Assembly (NCBI RefSeq): GCF_000003195.3 | Contig: NC_012870.2 | Location: forward strand, 5,882,501-5,946,500 | Direction: 5' to 3' | Source: Sorghum bicolor | Taxonomy: Eukaryota > Streptophyta > Magnoliopsida > Poales > Poaceae | DNA: 64,000 bases | Part shown: piece after piece, positions 23,643 to 34,642 of the stretch | Layout of the letters: every line of letters starts with the position of its first letter | Numbering within the stretch: position 1 is the first letter of the stretch | Translations under genes and position numbers: made by a program | The notes under the pieces: generated by a model | Databases searched by the model: none | The model's input: only the letters and a program-made list of their open reading frames with translations | What the model was told of the DNA's origin: nothing

Positions 23643-24209
23643 CTACTCGGTCTCCGGGATAGCGGTCAGGTCGGGGGAGAACCTCGACGCCCTGCCGCCC
23701 CGGTACGCCACCCTCCGCTTCTGCGCCGCCGCCACGGCAGACTTCGCCGCGACGGGCGAAACCGGTTCCGCCGCCGCGTACTCCTCCTCGGGGACCGGGA
23801 ACACGAGCGGCGCCACCGCGCCGCGCCGGCGCCGGCGGCACGGGGAGGACGGCTGGGCGGCTGCGGCCTTGACGAGCGCCGAGCTGGCCCTGACGGCGAG
23901 CGCGGCGACCTCGTCGCGGGTGAGGCGGCGGCGCTGCATCTCGGCGGGGAGCACGAAGTAGATCTGCCCCGCCTGGAGCTCCTCCCCGGGCGCGACCGCG
24001 GCCACGGCCACGGGGCCCCCCTCGAACGCGATCCCGTCGGCGTCGCAGAGGAACCACGACGACCCCTCGCCGTCGCCGCCGGAGGCCGCTTGCAGCGCCG
24101 TCGCGGCGGTGGCCGGTGGGGCGTACTCCCGGAGCTCGCCGCTGGGGAGCACCACCCTCGCCGTCGCCGCGCCCTCGTCCGCCGCGTCGGACGACATGCA
24201 GATGCCCAT
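23643..24209 (-). CDS. PADRE (DUF4228) domain protein
   Basis: A 188-residue intronless protein of the DUF4228/PADRE family (named for pathogen and abiotic-stress response), whose molecular role is not established. It begins MGICMSS, with Gly2 and Cys4 placed for N-myristoylation and palmitoylation, so membrane attachment is likely. Typical family blocks follow: ARVVLPSGELREY near residue 17, the GQIYFVLPAEMQRRRL motif near residue 81, and DEVAALAVRASSALVKA after it. The C-terminal third is Arg/Pro/Ala-rich and looks disordered, as usual for the family. The ATG at 24209 is the one that opens the lipidation motif, and a TATA box lies 150 bases upstream. Larger reverse-strand frames overlapping it lack this signature and are composition artefacts. 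Confidence 0.92.
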   Translation of the reverse strand: MGICMSSDAADEGAATARVVLPSGELREYAPPATAATALQAASGGDGEGSSWFLCDADGIAFEGGPVAVAAVAPGEELQAGQIYFVLPAEMQRRRLTRDEVAALAVRASSALVKAAAAQPSSPCRRRRRGAVAPLVFPVPEEEYAAAEPVSPVAAKSAVAAAQKRRVAYRGGRASRFSPDLTAIPETE

Positions 24210-24356
24210 TGTGCAGTGAGTGTATCAGTGTATGCTGCTGCTTCGGTCCGGCCGGCCGGTCGGTGTGGCTTGCGGGCGGCGCTGTCCTTGAGCTGCTTCT
24301 CTTCTCCGCTGGAGATGGCGATGGCCGATGAGGGAGGAGGAGTCGAAGAGGGCGGG

Positions 24357-24364
24357 TATATATA
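24357..24364 (-). promoter_or_regulatory. TATA box of the PADRE gene
   Basis: TATATATA, palindromic, lies about 150 bases upstream of the minus-strand start codon at 24209 in GC-rich DNA. It predicts transcription starting near 24330 with a leader of about 120 bases. Confidence 0.7.
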
Positions 24365-25218
24365 GCGGGAGGAGGGCACGAGGCGGGGCGGCAGAGGGTG
24401 AAGTGTCCTGTAGCCTCGAGCGGAGGCAAGACAGGCTGGAAGGTTTGCAAGGAGCGAGCGAGGCACAGGGATTCGCGTGGACAGTGGACTGGGCGGGGTT
24501 TTCTTGGCAAAGAGAGGGTCAAACGCGGCGCACGGCCAAATATCATGCCGGCTACAATGCTGCTTCACTGTCCAAATCAAATGTTTATGTCTTTTCATTG
24601 AGTTTGTATACCAATGGATTCCAAGAATTGTCAGAATCCAAACACCATATGATTCTAGAGAATTCTTACACACGGACACGTAGTAGTCGAAAATACCTCA
24701 GAGTTAACATTTTTATCCAGAATCCAGATTTATAATCTCTTCAGAACATAAGCACGACAGAGCATCGTATCGTTTCAAATGTTTATTTATTCGCTAAGCG
24801 TAAACATGCACATTTTTGCAAGCTTTTTGGCGCCACTTCGAAGTTCCGACTTCCGAGTTCCGACATGGTCAGAGCGTGTTAGAGCAAAATTTCAGATCGA
24901 AAATGTGTGAAGCATATAGCTTGTTGGCAACAGTCACCCTGACGATATGATGTTTCAGTCTGACGATGAAAGTATTGAGCTTTGGACTAGTCGCTACCAC
25001 ATCGGACAAGCCACCGTGAATTCTAGTTACCATCTTTAATTAATTTTTTAGAATGCCAACAGCAGATTTGTTGAATTGCGATGTTGACATCGTTCATTAG
25101 CCAATTACATGTTTCAGTAATGTCCCACAATAAATTTTCCCAATAAAAATATCATCAACATATCATGAGCTAATTTTGTTTGGGTCTTTCGGACCATCGT
25201 AACCAAGGCCATATTTAT
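24365..25218. other. Promoter-side and intergenic DNA upstream of the PADRE gene
   Basis: The first 180 bases are GC-rich and probably promoter. From 24550 the DNA is AT-rich with no gene, and no transposon ends I can define. Confidence 0.35.
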
Positions 25219-25459
25219 GTCTTGTTTAGTTCCCAAAAGTTTTGCAAAATTTTTCAGATTCCCTGTCACATCGAATCTTTAGACGTATGCATGTAGTATT
25301 AAATATAGATAAAAATAAAAACTAATTGCACAGTTTGGTCGGAATTGACGAGACGAATCTTTTGAGTCTAGTTATTCTATAATTGGATAATATCTATCAA
25401 ATATAAACGAAAGTGCTACTATTCCTATTTTGCAAAAATTTTTGGAAGTAAACAAGGCA
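25219..25459 (-). mobile_element. Tourist-like MITE, GGCCTTGTTTAG family (copy 4, reverse)
   Basis: The ends resemble GTCTTGTTTAG and GTAAACAAGGC. The core reads GACGAGACGAATCTTTTGAG, i.e. reversed relative to copies 1-3. It abuts copy 5, which has the opposite orientation. Confidence 0.75.
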
Positions 25460-25672
25460 TAGTTCCCGAAGGGAAAATTTTTGCGATACTGTAGCAATTT
25501 CGTTTGTTTGTCATAATTATTATCCAACCATAGACTAACTAGGCTCAAAAGATTCGTCTCGTAAATTCTGATCAAACTGTACAATTAGTTTTTATTTTTC
25601 TCTATATTTAATACTCCATGCATGTGTCTAAATATTTGATGTGACGGAGAATCTTGAAAAATTTGAGTTTTG
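25460..25672 (+). mobile_element. Tourist-like MITE, same family (copy 5), worn ends
   Basis: Contains the ACTGTAGCA, AAAAGATTCGTCTCGTAAAT and TATTTAATACTCCATGCATG blocks in forward orientation, but the termini no longer match the family ends well. Together with copy 4 it forms a long imperfect inverted repeat. Confidence 0.65.
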
Positions 25673-25705
25673 AAGTGGAAGTAAGAAAGGTGATAATCTA
25701 ATTGT

Positions 25706-26015
25706 GATCTAAATAGACTAGATTATAGGGTGGGTTACCCCGTGTTAAAGTTTGCTTTGTTATTAACGACAAGCAACAAACTCTTAAACAAATACATAAT
25801 ATTTTGAGAGAAAACGAGCAAGATGTCTTAATGTCACAGAGGCATACTTTACATGCGGCTGATCTAAATAGACTAGATTATAGGGTGGGTTACCCCGTGT
25901 TAAAGTTTGCTTTGTTATTAACGACAAGCAACAAACTCTTAAACAAATACATAATATTTTGAGAGAAAACGAGCAAGATGTCTCAATGTCACAGAGGCAT
26001 ACTTTACATGCGGCT
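25706..26015. repeat. Nearly exact 155-bp tandem duplication
   Basis: Two adjacent units, 25706-25860 and 25861-26015, both start GATCTAAATAGACTAGATTA and appear identical except for one T/C difference (GTCTTAATG versus GTCTCAATG). Each contains the GGGTGGGTTACCCCGTGTTA block, itself partly palindromic. No gene is involved. Confidence 0.9.
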
Positions 26016-26179
26016 GATAACCTATTTCTACTGGCGTTTTTGGGATTCAAACCTGAGACCTTGCCCTTGCGGATAGCCTCTTCTACCACTCCACATATTA
26101 CTCACTTGTGTCTATATTATAGTTTAGTTCCCCACATATTATCCCAAACCAAGCATATATTGATTATTTGAGGCCCTAA

Positions 26180-26789
26180 ACGGATTCCAATGGAAAAGCT
26201 GTCAATTACAAAGTTTCATAACTTTTCAAGACCTACAACTTTTATATTGGTAGTTTTCCATACGAGGTCATTTACAAAATTTGAATTTCAAATTTAAGAA
26301 ATTCAAACGTAGTTTTCGGCGACAAGATGATGTCAAATGAAAAAATTATCAACTACAAAGTTTCATAACGTTTCGAGATCTACAACTTTTTTGGCAGTTT
26401 TTTCAAACGAGGTCATTTGAAAAACTCAAAAAATTCAATTTTAAATTATTTCTACAGGCGGCTTTTTTAAGAAACCGCCTGTACAAATATGATTTTTACA
26501 GGCGGTTTCTTAGGATAACCGTCTGTAGAAATACATGATTTCTATATGCGGTTTTGTTACGAAAACCGTCTGTAGAAATATGATTTTTATAGGCGGTTCT
26601 TTAGGACAACCGCCTGTATAAATGTATAATTTCTATAGGCGGTTTTATTAGGAAAACCGTCTGTGAAAATGCATCTTCACAGACGGTTGGTAGTTCAAAC
26701 ACCGTCCTTTTTATACCACAGGCGCATGATAACTACAACCGCGTGTGGTATAAAAAGGGGTGTGGGCGTTGTACTATTTCCTACTAGTG
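26180..26789 (-). mobile_element. One end of a CACTA (En/Spm) transposon with subterminal hairpins
   Basis: Read on the minus strand from 26789, the element begins CACTAGTAGGAAATAG, a standard CACTA terminus. From about 26455 inward, repeated AGGCGGTTT...AACCG(C/T)CTGT pairs form a series of small foldbacks about 60 bases apart, and further in are two copies of an AAAGTTTCATAAC...ACAACTTTT block. These are typical subterminal repeats. No transposase frame and no matching second terminus were found, so this is a truncated or non-autonomous element. Confidence 0.75.
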
Positions 26790-27410
26790 TCATTAACAAA
26801 ATAATTTAGAAATGTATATTATTTTAACTATCTAACCACATTAAAGTTTGTTATTTTAATATAAAGGACATATTTTATCACAAGCATAACCACGTTAAAG
26901 TTTGTTATATAATATAGAGGACATATTTTATCACAAGCATAATGCTTGTCGCATGTGCACAGCTACTAGTTGATTAAACACGCCGTAAAATTTGCATTAG
27001 GTAACACCTTAGAACAAGAGGGACAATTGATCGCAGCTGTTCAGTGCATATCATGTGTTCGGAGATGAAACATTTTTTTTTTTTGAAGAACAAACAATTG
27101 GATTGACATAAATAGTGTCACCAGATCGAAAGAATAAATCTAAAGAAGAGACACAAATCCATGACACTTGAGAATCCAAAAGTAACACAAATAAAGATGG
27201 AAGAACGGGTGGCGCATACTATAGGAGCTTGCTTATTACATCATTCATGTTGATCACAGTACGGACTGCATGCAATATATAGCAGATGATTCAAGGGGAG
27301 AGTGAGACTATGCCGGGCACTTAGGATTGCATCTAGGGCACGCCGCCCTGCACTCACTCTCCGTAATGTAGCACAAATCTGTCGGCACGCAACAATAGCA
27401 AACATGTGGC
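26790..27410. other. Intergenic, AT-rich
   Basis: Two imperfect copies of a GGACATATTTTATCACAAGCATAA-type phrase occur near 26866 and 26917. Otherwise nothing is recognisable, and no open frame is convincing. Confidence 0.35.
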
Positions 27411-27413
27411 TTA

Positions 27414-27648
27414 CTCCCTCCGTCCCAAAATAAGTATCGTTTGCGCTTCTCAAGAAATAACTTTAACTAAATATATAGTAAAAATTATTAATATTTATAG
27501 TACATAATTAGTATCATTGGAAAGATCTTTAAGTTTAGTTTTTTAACAAATTTATATAGAGACACAAATATTACACATATTTTTTACAAATCGAGTCAAA
27601 CTTGTGGCATGAAAACCTAAAACGACACTCTTTTTGGGACGGAGTGAG
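27414..27648. mobile_element. Stowaway-like MITE
   Basis: A 235-bp AT-rich element starting CTCCCTCCGTCCCAAAA and ending TTTTTGGGACGGAGTGAG, flanked by TA on both sides (27412-27413 and 27649-27650). The CTCCCTCC terminus and TA duplication define the Tc1/mariner-derived Stowaway type. Confidence 0.88.
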
Positions 27649-27830
27649 TATCACACAAGCTCTTTTCGCAAAATGTCAGCGTTAGCTTGCTCTCATCTAG
27701 TGTAGTAGCATTACTCCTTGTACTTGCGGTTCTGACCTCGAGCAGTTGAGGACGACCAGCTGCATTAGGAAGATTTGTTCATTAGAGCACGTAGTATATT
27801 AGTAATAATAAGAGATGGTCTCGTAGAGGC

Positions 27831-28050
27831 CTCACCTGTTTACAAAAGTTTATAAAATTCTCTGTCACGTCGAATTTTTAGACGCATGCATGAAATATTA
27901 AATATAAAAAAAAACTAATTGTATAATTTGCGTGTAAATCGCGAGACAAATCTTTTGAACCTAGTTAATCTATGAATAAATACTAATTGTAAAATACAAA
28001 TAAAAATCATATAATATTCAAATCCAAAAAGTTTTTGAATCCAAACACAC
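27831..28050 (-). mobile_element. Tourist-like MITE, GGCCTTGTTTAG family (copy 6, reverse)
   Basis: Carries the reverse core (CGAGACAAATCTTTTGAACC) and the CACGTCGAATTTTTAGACGCATGCATGA block. The terminal repeats are degraded. Confidence 0.65.
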
Positions 28051-28596
28051 CATAAGAGATGGTCAGATGGAACTTACACAGTACTGTTGACGATGCAGCG
28101 AGGAACAATATGATCATCATGCACCCCATACCTCCACACCTATCATTCATATTGGATCGTGAATGGTACAGAAGTCAGTCTGTGGAGGGAGCACTAATTA
28201 ATGTTAATGCCCGCACAGAAGAAATGTATTTGTACCGAGTGAATTTATACACGCACAGTAGTACATCCTTTATATCTAAAGTTCTCCTTCCATGAAGCCA
28301 AGCATATTTAATTTTAACCAAATATATAAAAAGAATATTAATATTTATAATATATAATCAGTATAACTAGATTAGATGATAAATGGTTGATCTATTCTTA
28401 TAATAAATACATTAGAGATATAAATACTTTTAATATTTTCTATAAAACATAGCTCTATTTTTTATATCTAATTAAATTTAAAAAGATTTGACTTCTCGAT
28501 AAACGAGAACAACACTAATTTTTCGAACGGAAGGAATAAATTACAAACTCATTATGAACTAGTGAGCAACCCCGCGCGAAGTGCGGGCAAAAAGTA

Positions 28597-28856
28597 CTCC
28601 TTCTATTCTAAATTATAAGTCATTCTAAGAATCTTTGAGTGTCAAACTTTTCTAAGTTTGACCAAATTTATATGATAAAATAATTATTATTATAATACCA
28701 ACTAAGTATTGTTAGATTCGTCCCTAATTATATTTTTATGGTATACTCACTTTACGTTATAAATCTTAGTATTTCTCTCTATAATTTTGGTCAAACTTGA
28801 AAATGCTTTGACTTTCTAAGATTCTTGAAATGACTTCCAATTTAAGATGGAGGGAG
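28597..28856. mobile_element. Stowaway-like MITE
   Basis: 260 bp, from CTCCTTCTATTCTAAATTATAAG to the imperfect inverse ending GATGGAGGGAG, flanked by TA (28595-28596 and 28857-28858). AAGTCATTCTAAGAATC and GATTCTTGAAATGACTT form matching subterminal arms. Confidence 0.82.
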
Positions 28857-28858
28857 TA

Positions 28859-31800
28859 CGTAATATAAGTAAAATTTTCGTGTCGAAAGATAATACCAAA
28901 GTGAATTTCGAATTGGCACATACCACATATCTGGTACGTTGATGCTTTTCATTCTATTTCGTCAAAACTACCGTAAGAATTGAAGAAAGAATTTGCTGAA
29001 GGATATAGGTCTATTCAGGTTTTGTGCAACGTGCATGGAAAAGGACGATGGAAGGAAGACTTATGTATTTAAGCACCCCAACGTCGGTTCTGTTTCTTTC
29101 TTTCTTTTTTGCTTTTTTTTTAATCCCTGTCGCTGCCTTCTTTTAATCGGTGTTGACAGGAGGAGGCAAGGCAATCCTTATCGTTGGCATGAGGAGGCAG
29201 GGCGGTGGCGGGACGCGTGTAGGGCAGGGGCCGACCCGCAGCGATGGGCCGAAGGATCGAACGGTGCTGGCGCTGGTACTGTTAATGTACAGTGTTCTGA
29301 GTCAGGCGCAGTAGTATACACTTATAAGGGTATAGAGTAGATATTATACTAGGCTAATATTGGCTTTGTGTCACTTAGAAATGAATTAAACCTGGGAAAC
29401 CTTTTCTTAAATAGTTAATATAAAACTAAGGTTTTATTTAGATCTCATGGTCTAAAGTTTAAGCAGCGTCACAAAAACTTCAGAGCACACAAGTAAGTTA
29501 AAATGTTCTAATTCAATCATCATCTTTAAACAGCTATAGACTAGAGAATCCAAACAAGACCTAATTAAGTACAGTACATGAATAAATCCCTGCTCCTAAA
29601 GCATCATCCATTGCTTGGAGCTTCGGAGGGAGTAGTAATTCCGATGGCAATACAATTTCACCGTAGGTCCTTTAAAAAGGGCAAAAGATCGTGCGTGGAC
29701 TCCTTGAAAATTCTCTCAGCCCTCTCGATCCTTCCCGTTTCTCTCTTGCAACAAAACGGAGTTCACGTCAAAGGGACCGCGTGTTGGAGACGATTTCTTC
29801 CTCTGGCGCTGTGATATTTTTTCGGCGGCCTTGTTTAGTTCGTGAAATGAAAAGTTTTGGACTATTATAGTAATTTTATTTGTTTGTGATAAATATTATC
29901 TAATTATGGACTAACTAGGGTCAAAAGATTTGTCTCGTGATTTAGATGCAAACAGGAGGCTACTAGCTAGCTCACCCGCGTAGGCGCACGTAGAGGTAGC
30001 GTGCGAGGCGCGCAGGTGGGAGCGCGCGCCGTGCGTCGGGGTGGCGCCATGGCAGCTCGCTCCTTCACGAACCGCGGGACGCGTGGTGCTTCCGGCGACG
30101 GGGAGGTGGCCGGAGTTCACGTGGTGTCACGTACGGGTCGTTGGCGCCTTTTCTGGCCGTCCGCTCAAAGAACTGGACCTATAGCTAGCGGCGTCGCCGT
30201 AGGCCGTGTGTAGCTAGCCCATATCGCCGATCAATCGCCACACCTTGGTAGGTACGTAGCCACGTATACATATGTACTAGGTGCGTGCGTGCGGCTTCGC
30301 GTTTCTGTTCAAGCAAAGGATTCCCGTGATCTCGTCATCGTCGTCGTGTGTGTCGCACATGAAACGAACCGCAGCAACGCAGAACGGAAGCAGCTCGATC
30401 GCTCGCGTCAACGGGTCACAGCTCACACGCGGCCAAATAAAAGAGCTACTAGTACTAGCCATGCATGCCGTCACGCACGGCGCGCGAGGAGGCCGGCCGG
30501 CGATGATGCCGTCACGCAGAGAGAGATAACGTAACGTAGCCCACCAGGCAGCCAGCCAGCTCGCGATGCTGCGTGTGCCCGCGTGGCGCCGTGCATGCGC
30601 GCGACGAGCTGTCCCGCTCAACAGCTAAGCTAGCCCCCCCCTAGCTGTTCGCCCGCACGTTGGATCACGGGGCGCGCGCGGAGGCAGAAAGGCAACGCAG
30701 CGACCAGCGACCAGCGCGCTGCACGCAGCATCACATGGCCGGGTGCGCGCGCTGCCCGGGCAGTGGGGAGCCACCCCCGCTGCACGACGGGCCACTTGGT
30801 CTGGTCGTGCCGGCCGAGCTGCCAAAATGATTCCACCCACCCGCCGGCGGCACCCCAGGGTTGCTTTGCTTCGTCACCAACCCGATCGATCGACCTGCCG
30901 TTGCGCTTGGCTTGCCTTCCAGGAACGTTCGTCCGTCTCGCCCCGGCCGGCCGCGCGCGGAGGCCGTAGATCCTGCACGCCGCAGCGTCGACCGGGCGGC
31001 GGCAGGTGGAATCTCCTGCGTGCGAATGCGATCCCTGGCCGGCCGCGGATCTCGACGTGGCCAGCGGCTATTTTACTCGGGGAATACTGGACACAGCTGC
31101 CTTTGCGCCCGTGCGCGATCGAGCATTATTGGACAGATGCGTTCGGTTGCACATTGCAGTCCTGTGACCAGTCCTGGATCAGCTGCAGCGGTATGCCACT
31201 GCCTGCCTGACGGTACGGATGCTGTTCTCTGCAGGTTAAGCACGGCAGTCGGCAGGAAATGGAATGTGTGCGCCGGAATAAAATACGCCCGTTTAACCCT
31301 CCGGCGAACGTCCGGGGAAGCTTCCATTCAGTAGCCCAGGGCGATTTGGATAATGGGCATTGCAGATCTTGTTTTGTAGATTAATAGCGTTGCAGATCTA
31401 TAAGCTGAGGCAGATTATTATTAGACGAATAAACGACGATGTGTCGGAGTAATCTGCAGGGAGCGCGACGACAAGGGGGATGAGGAGGTCGCGTGCATGA
31501 TGAGAAAAAGCCCACGAGGAAGGAATCGCATGGTTACTGTTTCGGCGCTTTGCCAACATTGCAAAATGCTGTGTTGTGCTTTTCGAGAACTGCGAATCGT
31601 TTCTGCCGATCCATCTATCCGAGGCCGACATGTTTGTTGCAGCTAAACAAATCAACTACTCCATTATTAATAATCCATCAAAAGATTGTACTAAGAGTGA
31701 TCATTCCTGATGCCGTTCCTTTAATGGGGTTTCCGATTTCTTGATGCAACAAACTGTGATGCATGCACCGCCGCCTACCAACAGTACCAGTGACACGACG

Positions 31801-33390
31801 GGTTTTTTTGGCGCACGTATTGATGCTGTCTGCTCTGTTGTTGCAATTGCAATGATACCTGCGAGACCGGCCGGCCTGTATTTGAGACGACGCATCCAAA
31901 TGTGGTTGCAGCCATGAATGCAAAGCCCGGCCCTCGTCCTCCTGTAGTATACTTTGCCATTGTTCAAAATTATTCTAGCGGCGTACCAGGGCCCTCGCTT
32001 CCAGTTACAAAACGTGTTACACGCTAGCCTGAATTGCCACGTACGCACGCATGATTGCGCGCAATCGCGCATGGACCATTTGCAAGTCTGCAATGTGCAA
32101 CGCCCATGAGCCCCCGCCATACATGCACGGTTGGTTTAACATTTGCTTATAGAAACTGTAACCGTGAGATACTTGCTCTTGCCACATTTTCTTTTTTTTT
32201 TTCAGGGGAACTTGCTCTTGCCACTTTCCATTACCACGCATGACGCATCGATCAAGTGGGGTTACAACTAAACAGAGTTATGGGCCGGCGACACGAAAAA
32301 AACCAATCCAACACTTAGATTTAGGATGCATCGACCCGTCCAAGATCGGGACAGCTTGGGCCATGAACACGGGTCCCAATCAGGAGAGTTGGCCAACACA
32401 ACAGCAGCAACGCCACGGTGCGACGCATCCTAGCGCCGCGACATGCACCCACCCTTTGTTTTGGTTTGGTGCAACCGAAGGAATAATAATAAACAAAAAG
32501 TCAGGCTGCCGAGGACGGACACCGGGACACCATCACAGGCTGGAAAAAGCTTGGCGGACTCGCGAGGTGGCCACCATGAGACAGAGGGGGAGGGAATCCA
32601 GCTAGCGCGACCAAGCTGACCACCACCCGGCACCACGTGTTTGCATATTTGCATGCGCGGCGCTGCTGTTGCGAACTTGCGATCGATGGCTCGAGTCGGC
32701 AGGAATTTCGTGAGGTTGTCCCGGCCGGCGGCATGTCCAATGATATGGCCTAGGTGGTTTGTTGTTTTTCTTATCATCAGGGGGGAACGAAAAGCAATGA
32801 GATTTCGTCGTGAATCCTATCCTGGCTAAAGATTGTGATCGATCTGAGGTAGGTGGTTGGTTCTAATAAATATTCGTTCGTGTGTTCAGTTCATGTTTAA
32901 TATTTATGCACACTTTGTAAGGCGATGATGAGAAGGAACCTTAGTATGATGATGATGATGAATTGATGATTGATTGCTAACATGAAATTTGCCCCTGCCA
33001 TTATGGGTCTTTTCATTCCGTTTAATTATTTGGTTATAAAGTATAACCTGGGTTCTGCGACTTATGACCCACATAGAGGCCCGAACTTGGCCCATACACG
33101 TGATCCCAACATATGTGCCTTATATACGCTGAGAAACACCCAGTGGGCGGAAATGGCATGGAAAGGAGGATGCAAGTAGGCGCGATGATGGCCCAAAGGC
33201 CTGCCCTGGTATCCTCTCAGCCCAATAGTTCGAGGAACAGACAGAAATCTACGATGTTTTGTTGTTAATGTATGTATATACCAACTGTTCATCACCTCAA
33301 TATTTCTCAAAAGGAGAAAAAAAAAACTGTTCACCTCAATCTGCTGAATTTCCAGAATTCCTCCCCGGAAAGTAATCTAAATTCTATTGT
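28859..33390. other. Long intergenic region, mixed AT-rich and GC-rich, no supported gene
   Basis: About 4.5 kb. A truncated Tourist-like copy (29827-29955) is listed separately. From 29950 to 32750 the DNA is GC-rich with many overlapping frames on both strands. None has a recognisable domain or splice-consistent partner. An ATG/GAT microsatellite lies near 32938-32975. I see no RNA gene. Confidence 0.4.
29827..29955 (+). mobile_element. Truncated Tourist-like MITE (copy 7)
   Basis: Begins GGCCTTGTTTAGTTCG and continues to the family core (CAAAAGATTTGTCTCGTGATTT), then breaks off into unrelated GC-rich DNA. The 3' half is missing. Confidence 0.75.
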
Positions 33391-33394
33391 ATTA

Positions 33395-33570
33395 CTCTCT
33401 CCATTTCAAATAATAAATCATTCCAAGAATGTACCAACTAAGTCTTAATAGGTTCTTCATTAATTATATTTTCATAATATATTTATTTGATATCATAAAT
33501 CTTTGTAATTTTTCTATGATTTCAATTAAACTTGAGATATTTTGGAATAACTTATTTGGAAGGAAGGGAG
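33395..33570. mobile_element. Stowaway-like MITE downstream of the CASP-like gene
   Basis: 176 bp, from CTCTCTCCATTTCAAATAATAA to the imperfect inverse ending GGAAGGAAGGGAG, with TA flanks (33393-33394 and 33571-33572). It lies about 300 bp beyond the stop codon of the minus-strand CASP-like gene. Confidence 0.8.
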
Positions 33571-33866
33571 TATATCGCAAACCCTGCGGGTTGACAGGTC
33601 GCGCTAGCGCTCGCGCCGCTTTCCATTCGTCTGATCGTTTTAGAACCAAGAACAGGGTCAACAAAGCCAAATTCAGATACAGTCTCCTGAGTCCTGACTG
33701 ACTACATGCACTCAATCATCTGGGAATCACATATTCACAGCAAGGATGGCTAATTGGTCAAAAGTTCAAGGTACCTGAACCCTGTGCTACGATCTCGAAA
33801 ACCAAATTATGTGCGCTATTTAAAGAAAACAAAAATGACTAGCTGCAGGTTTACCAGCAGCTACCA

Positions 33867-34642
33867 CTACCACCGTGAGGCGATGAACCAGAGGTTGAAG
33901 ATGGCAGAAGCAGCCATGAGCAACCAGGACAAGAATGCCATCATGGCAGACAGCTGGTACCTCCCGCAGAACCTCGGGGAGCAGTGGGATCCGTGGAACT
34001 GGAGGAGGAGGTCGATCACCGCGGCGCTCGAACACGCGGCGGCGAACGAGACGATCGACAGCGCCTGCAAGATTTAATTTGCACCCGACACACGCTTTAG
34101 TAGTATAGATTTCTCGTTGATTGAATTGACATGCCGCGATGCAGAAGAAGACTGTAGAGGGCCGGCCTCGCATGGTTAGAGAGTACAAGAGTACGTACGC
34201 AGTCTCCTACCACGACGATGACCATGACGCCCGGCACGCGCAGAGGGCATCCCACGAGCACGGAGTACACGTCGATCATGGCCAGCGTGCAGCTCCACGG
34301 GATGACCAGCCCCATGATTGTCACCAGGAAGCTGTCCAGCCACCAGCGTCGCAGAGGATTAGGACTTAGGACCGTGAAACCATAAAAAGATTGACCAGAC
34401 GTTCGATCAGCCTGACCTTAAACGCTCCTGTGACTGAAAGAAAGTAGCGCAAAAACTAAAACAGATGGCATGGAAGCAGAAAACTACACGTACCAGAAGG
34501 CGGTGTAGCTGAAGAACTCGACGCCGACTGACATGAACAGCAGCGACGCCGACGAGAAGACCGCCTGCCCGACGCGGAGGCCGAGGCTCCCGGCGCTGCC
34601 GACGGCGCCCGCGCCTGCCCCAGACCTATCCCCGTTATCCAT
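33867..34642 (-). CDS. CASP-like protein, subfamily 5, three exons
   Basis: A four-helix membrane protein of the Casparian-strip-domain-protein-like family (CASPL5 group). Canonical CASPs scaffold lignin deposition, but subfamily 5 functions are mostly unknown. Exons, 5' to 3' on the minus strand: 34642-34494, 34331-34199 and 34064-33867, giving 159 residues. The helices fit SLGLRVGQAVFSSASLLFM, FLVTIMGLVIPWSCTLAMID, ALSIVSFAAACSSAAVIDLL and LSAMMAFLSWLLMAASAIFN. The CGRYQLS motif before helix 4 is typical. Exon 1 could end at two overlapping donors. I use TG|GTACGT because with the next exon it restores YTAFCFLVTIMGL, the family wording, and keeps phase. After VVVGD the usual Trp is Cys here. 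Its neighbour COR413 is on the same strand, 1.2 kb upstream. Confidence 0.88.

Noticed and set aside
23524..24679. Two minus-strand frames of 337-340 codons around the PADRE gene
   Set aside because: They overlap the PADRE frame in other phases, are Arg/Pro/Gly low-complexity, and lack any family motif.
28277..28540. Another Stowaway-like element
   Set aside because: The ends (CTCCTTCCATG and CGGAAGGAATA) are only weakly inverse and no TA duplication is clear, so I did not list it as a feature.
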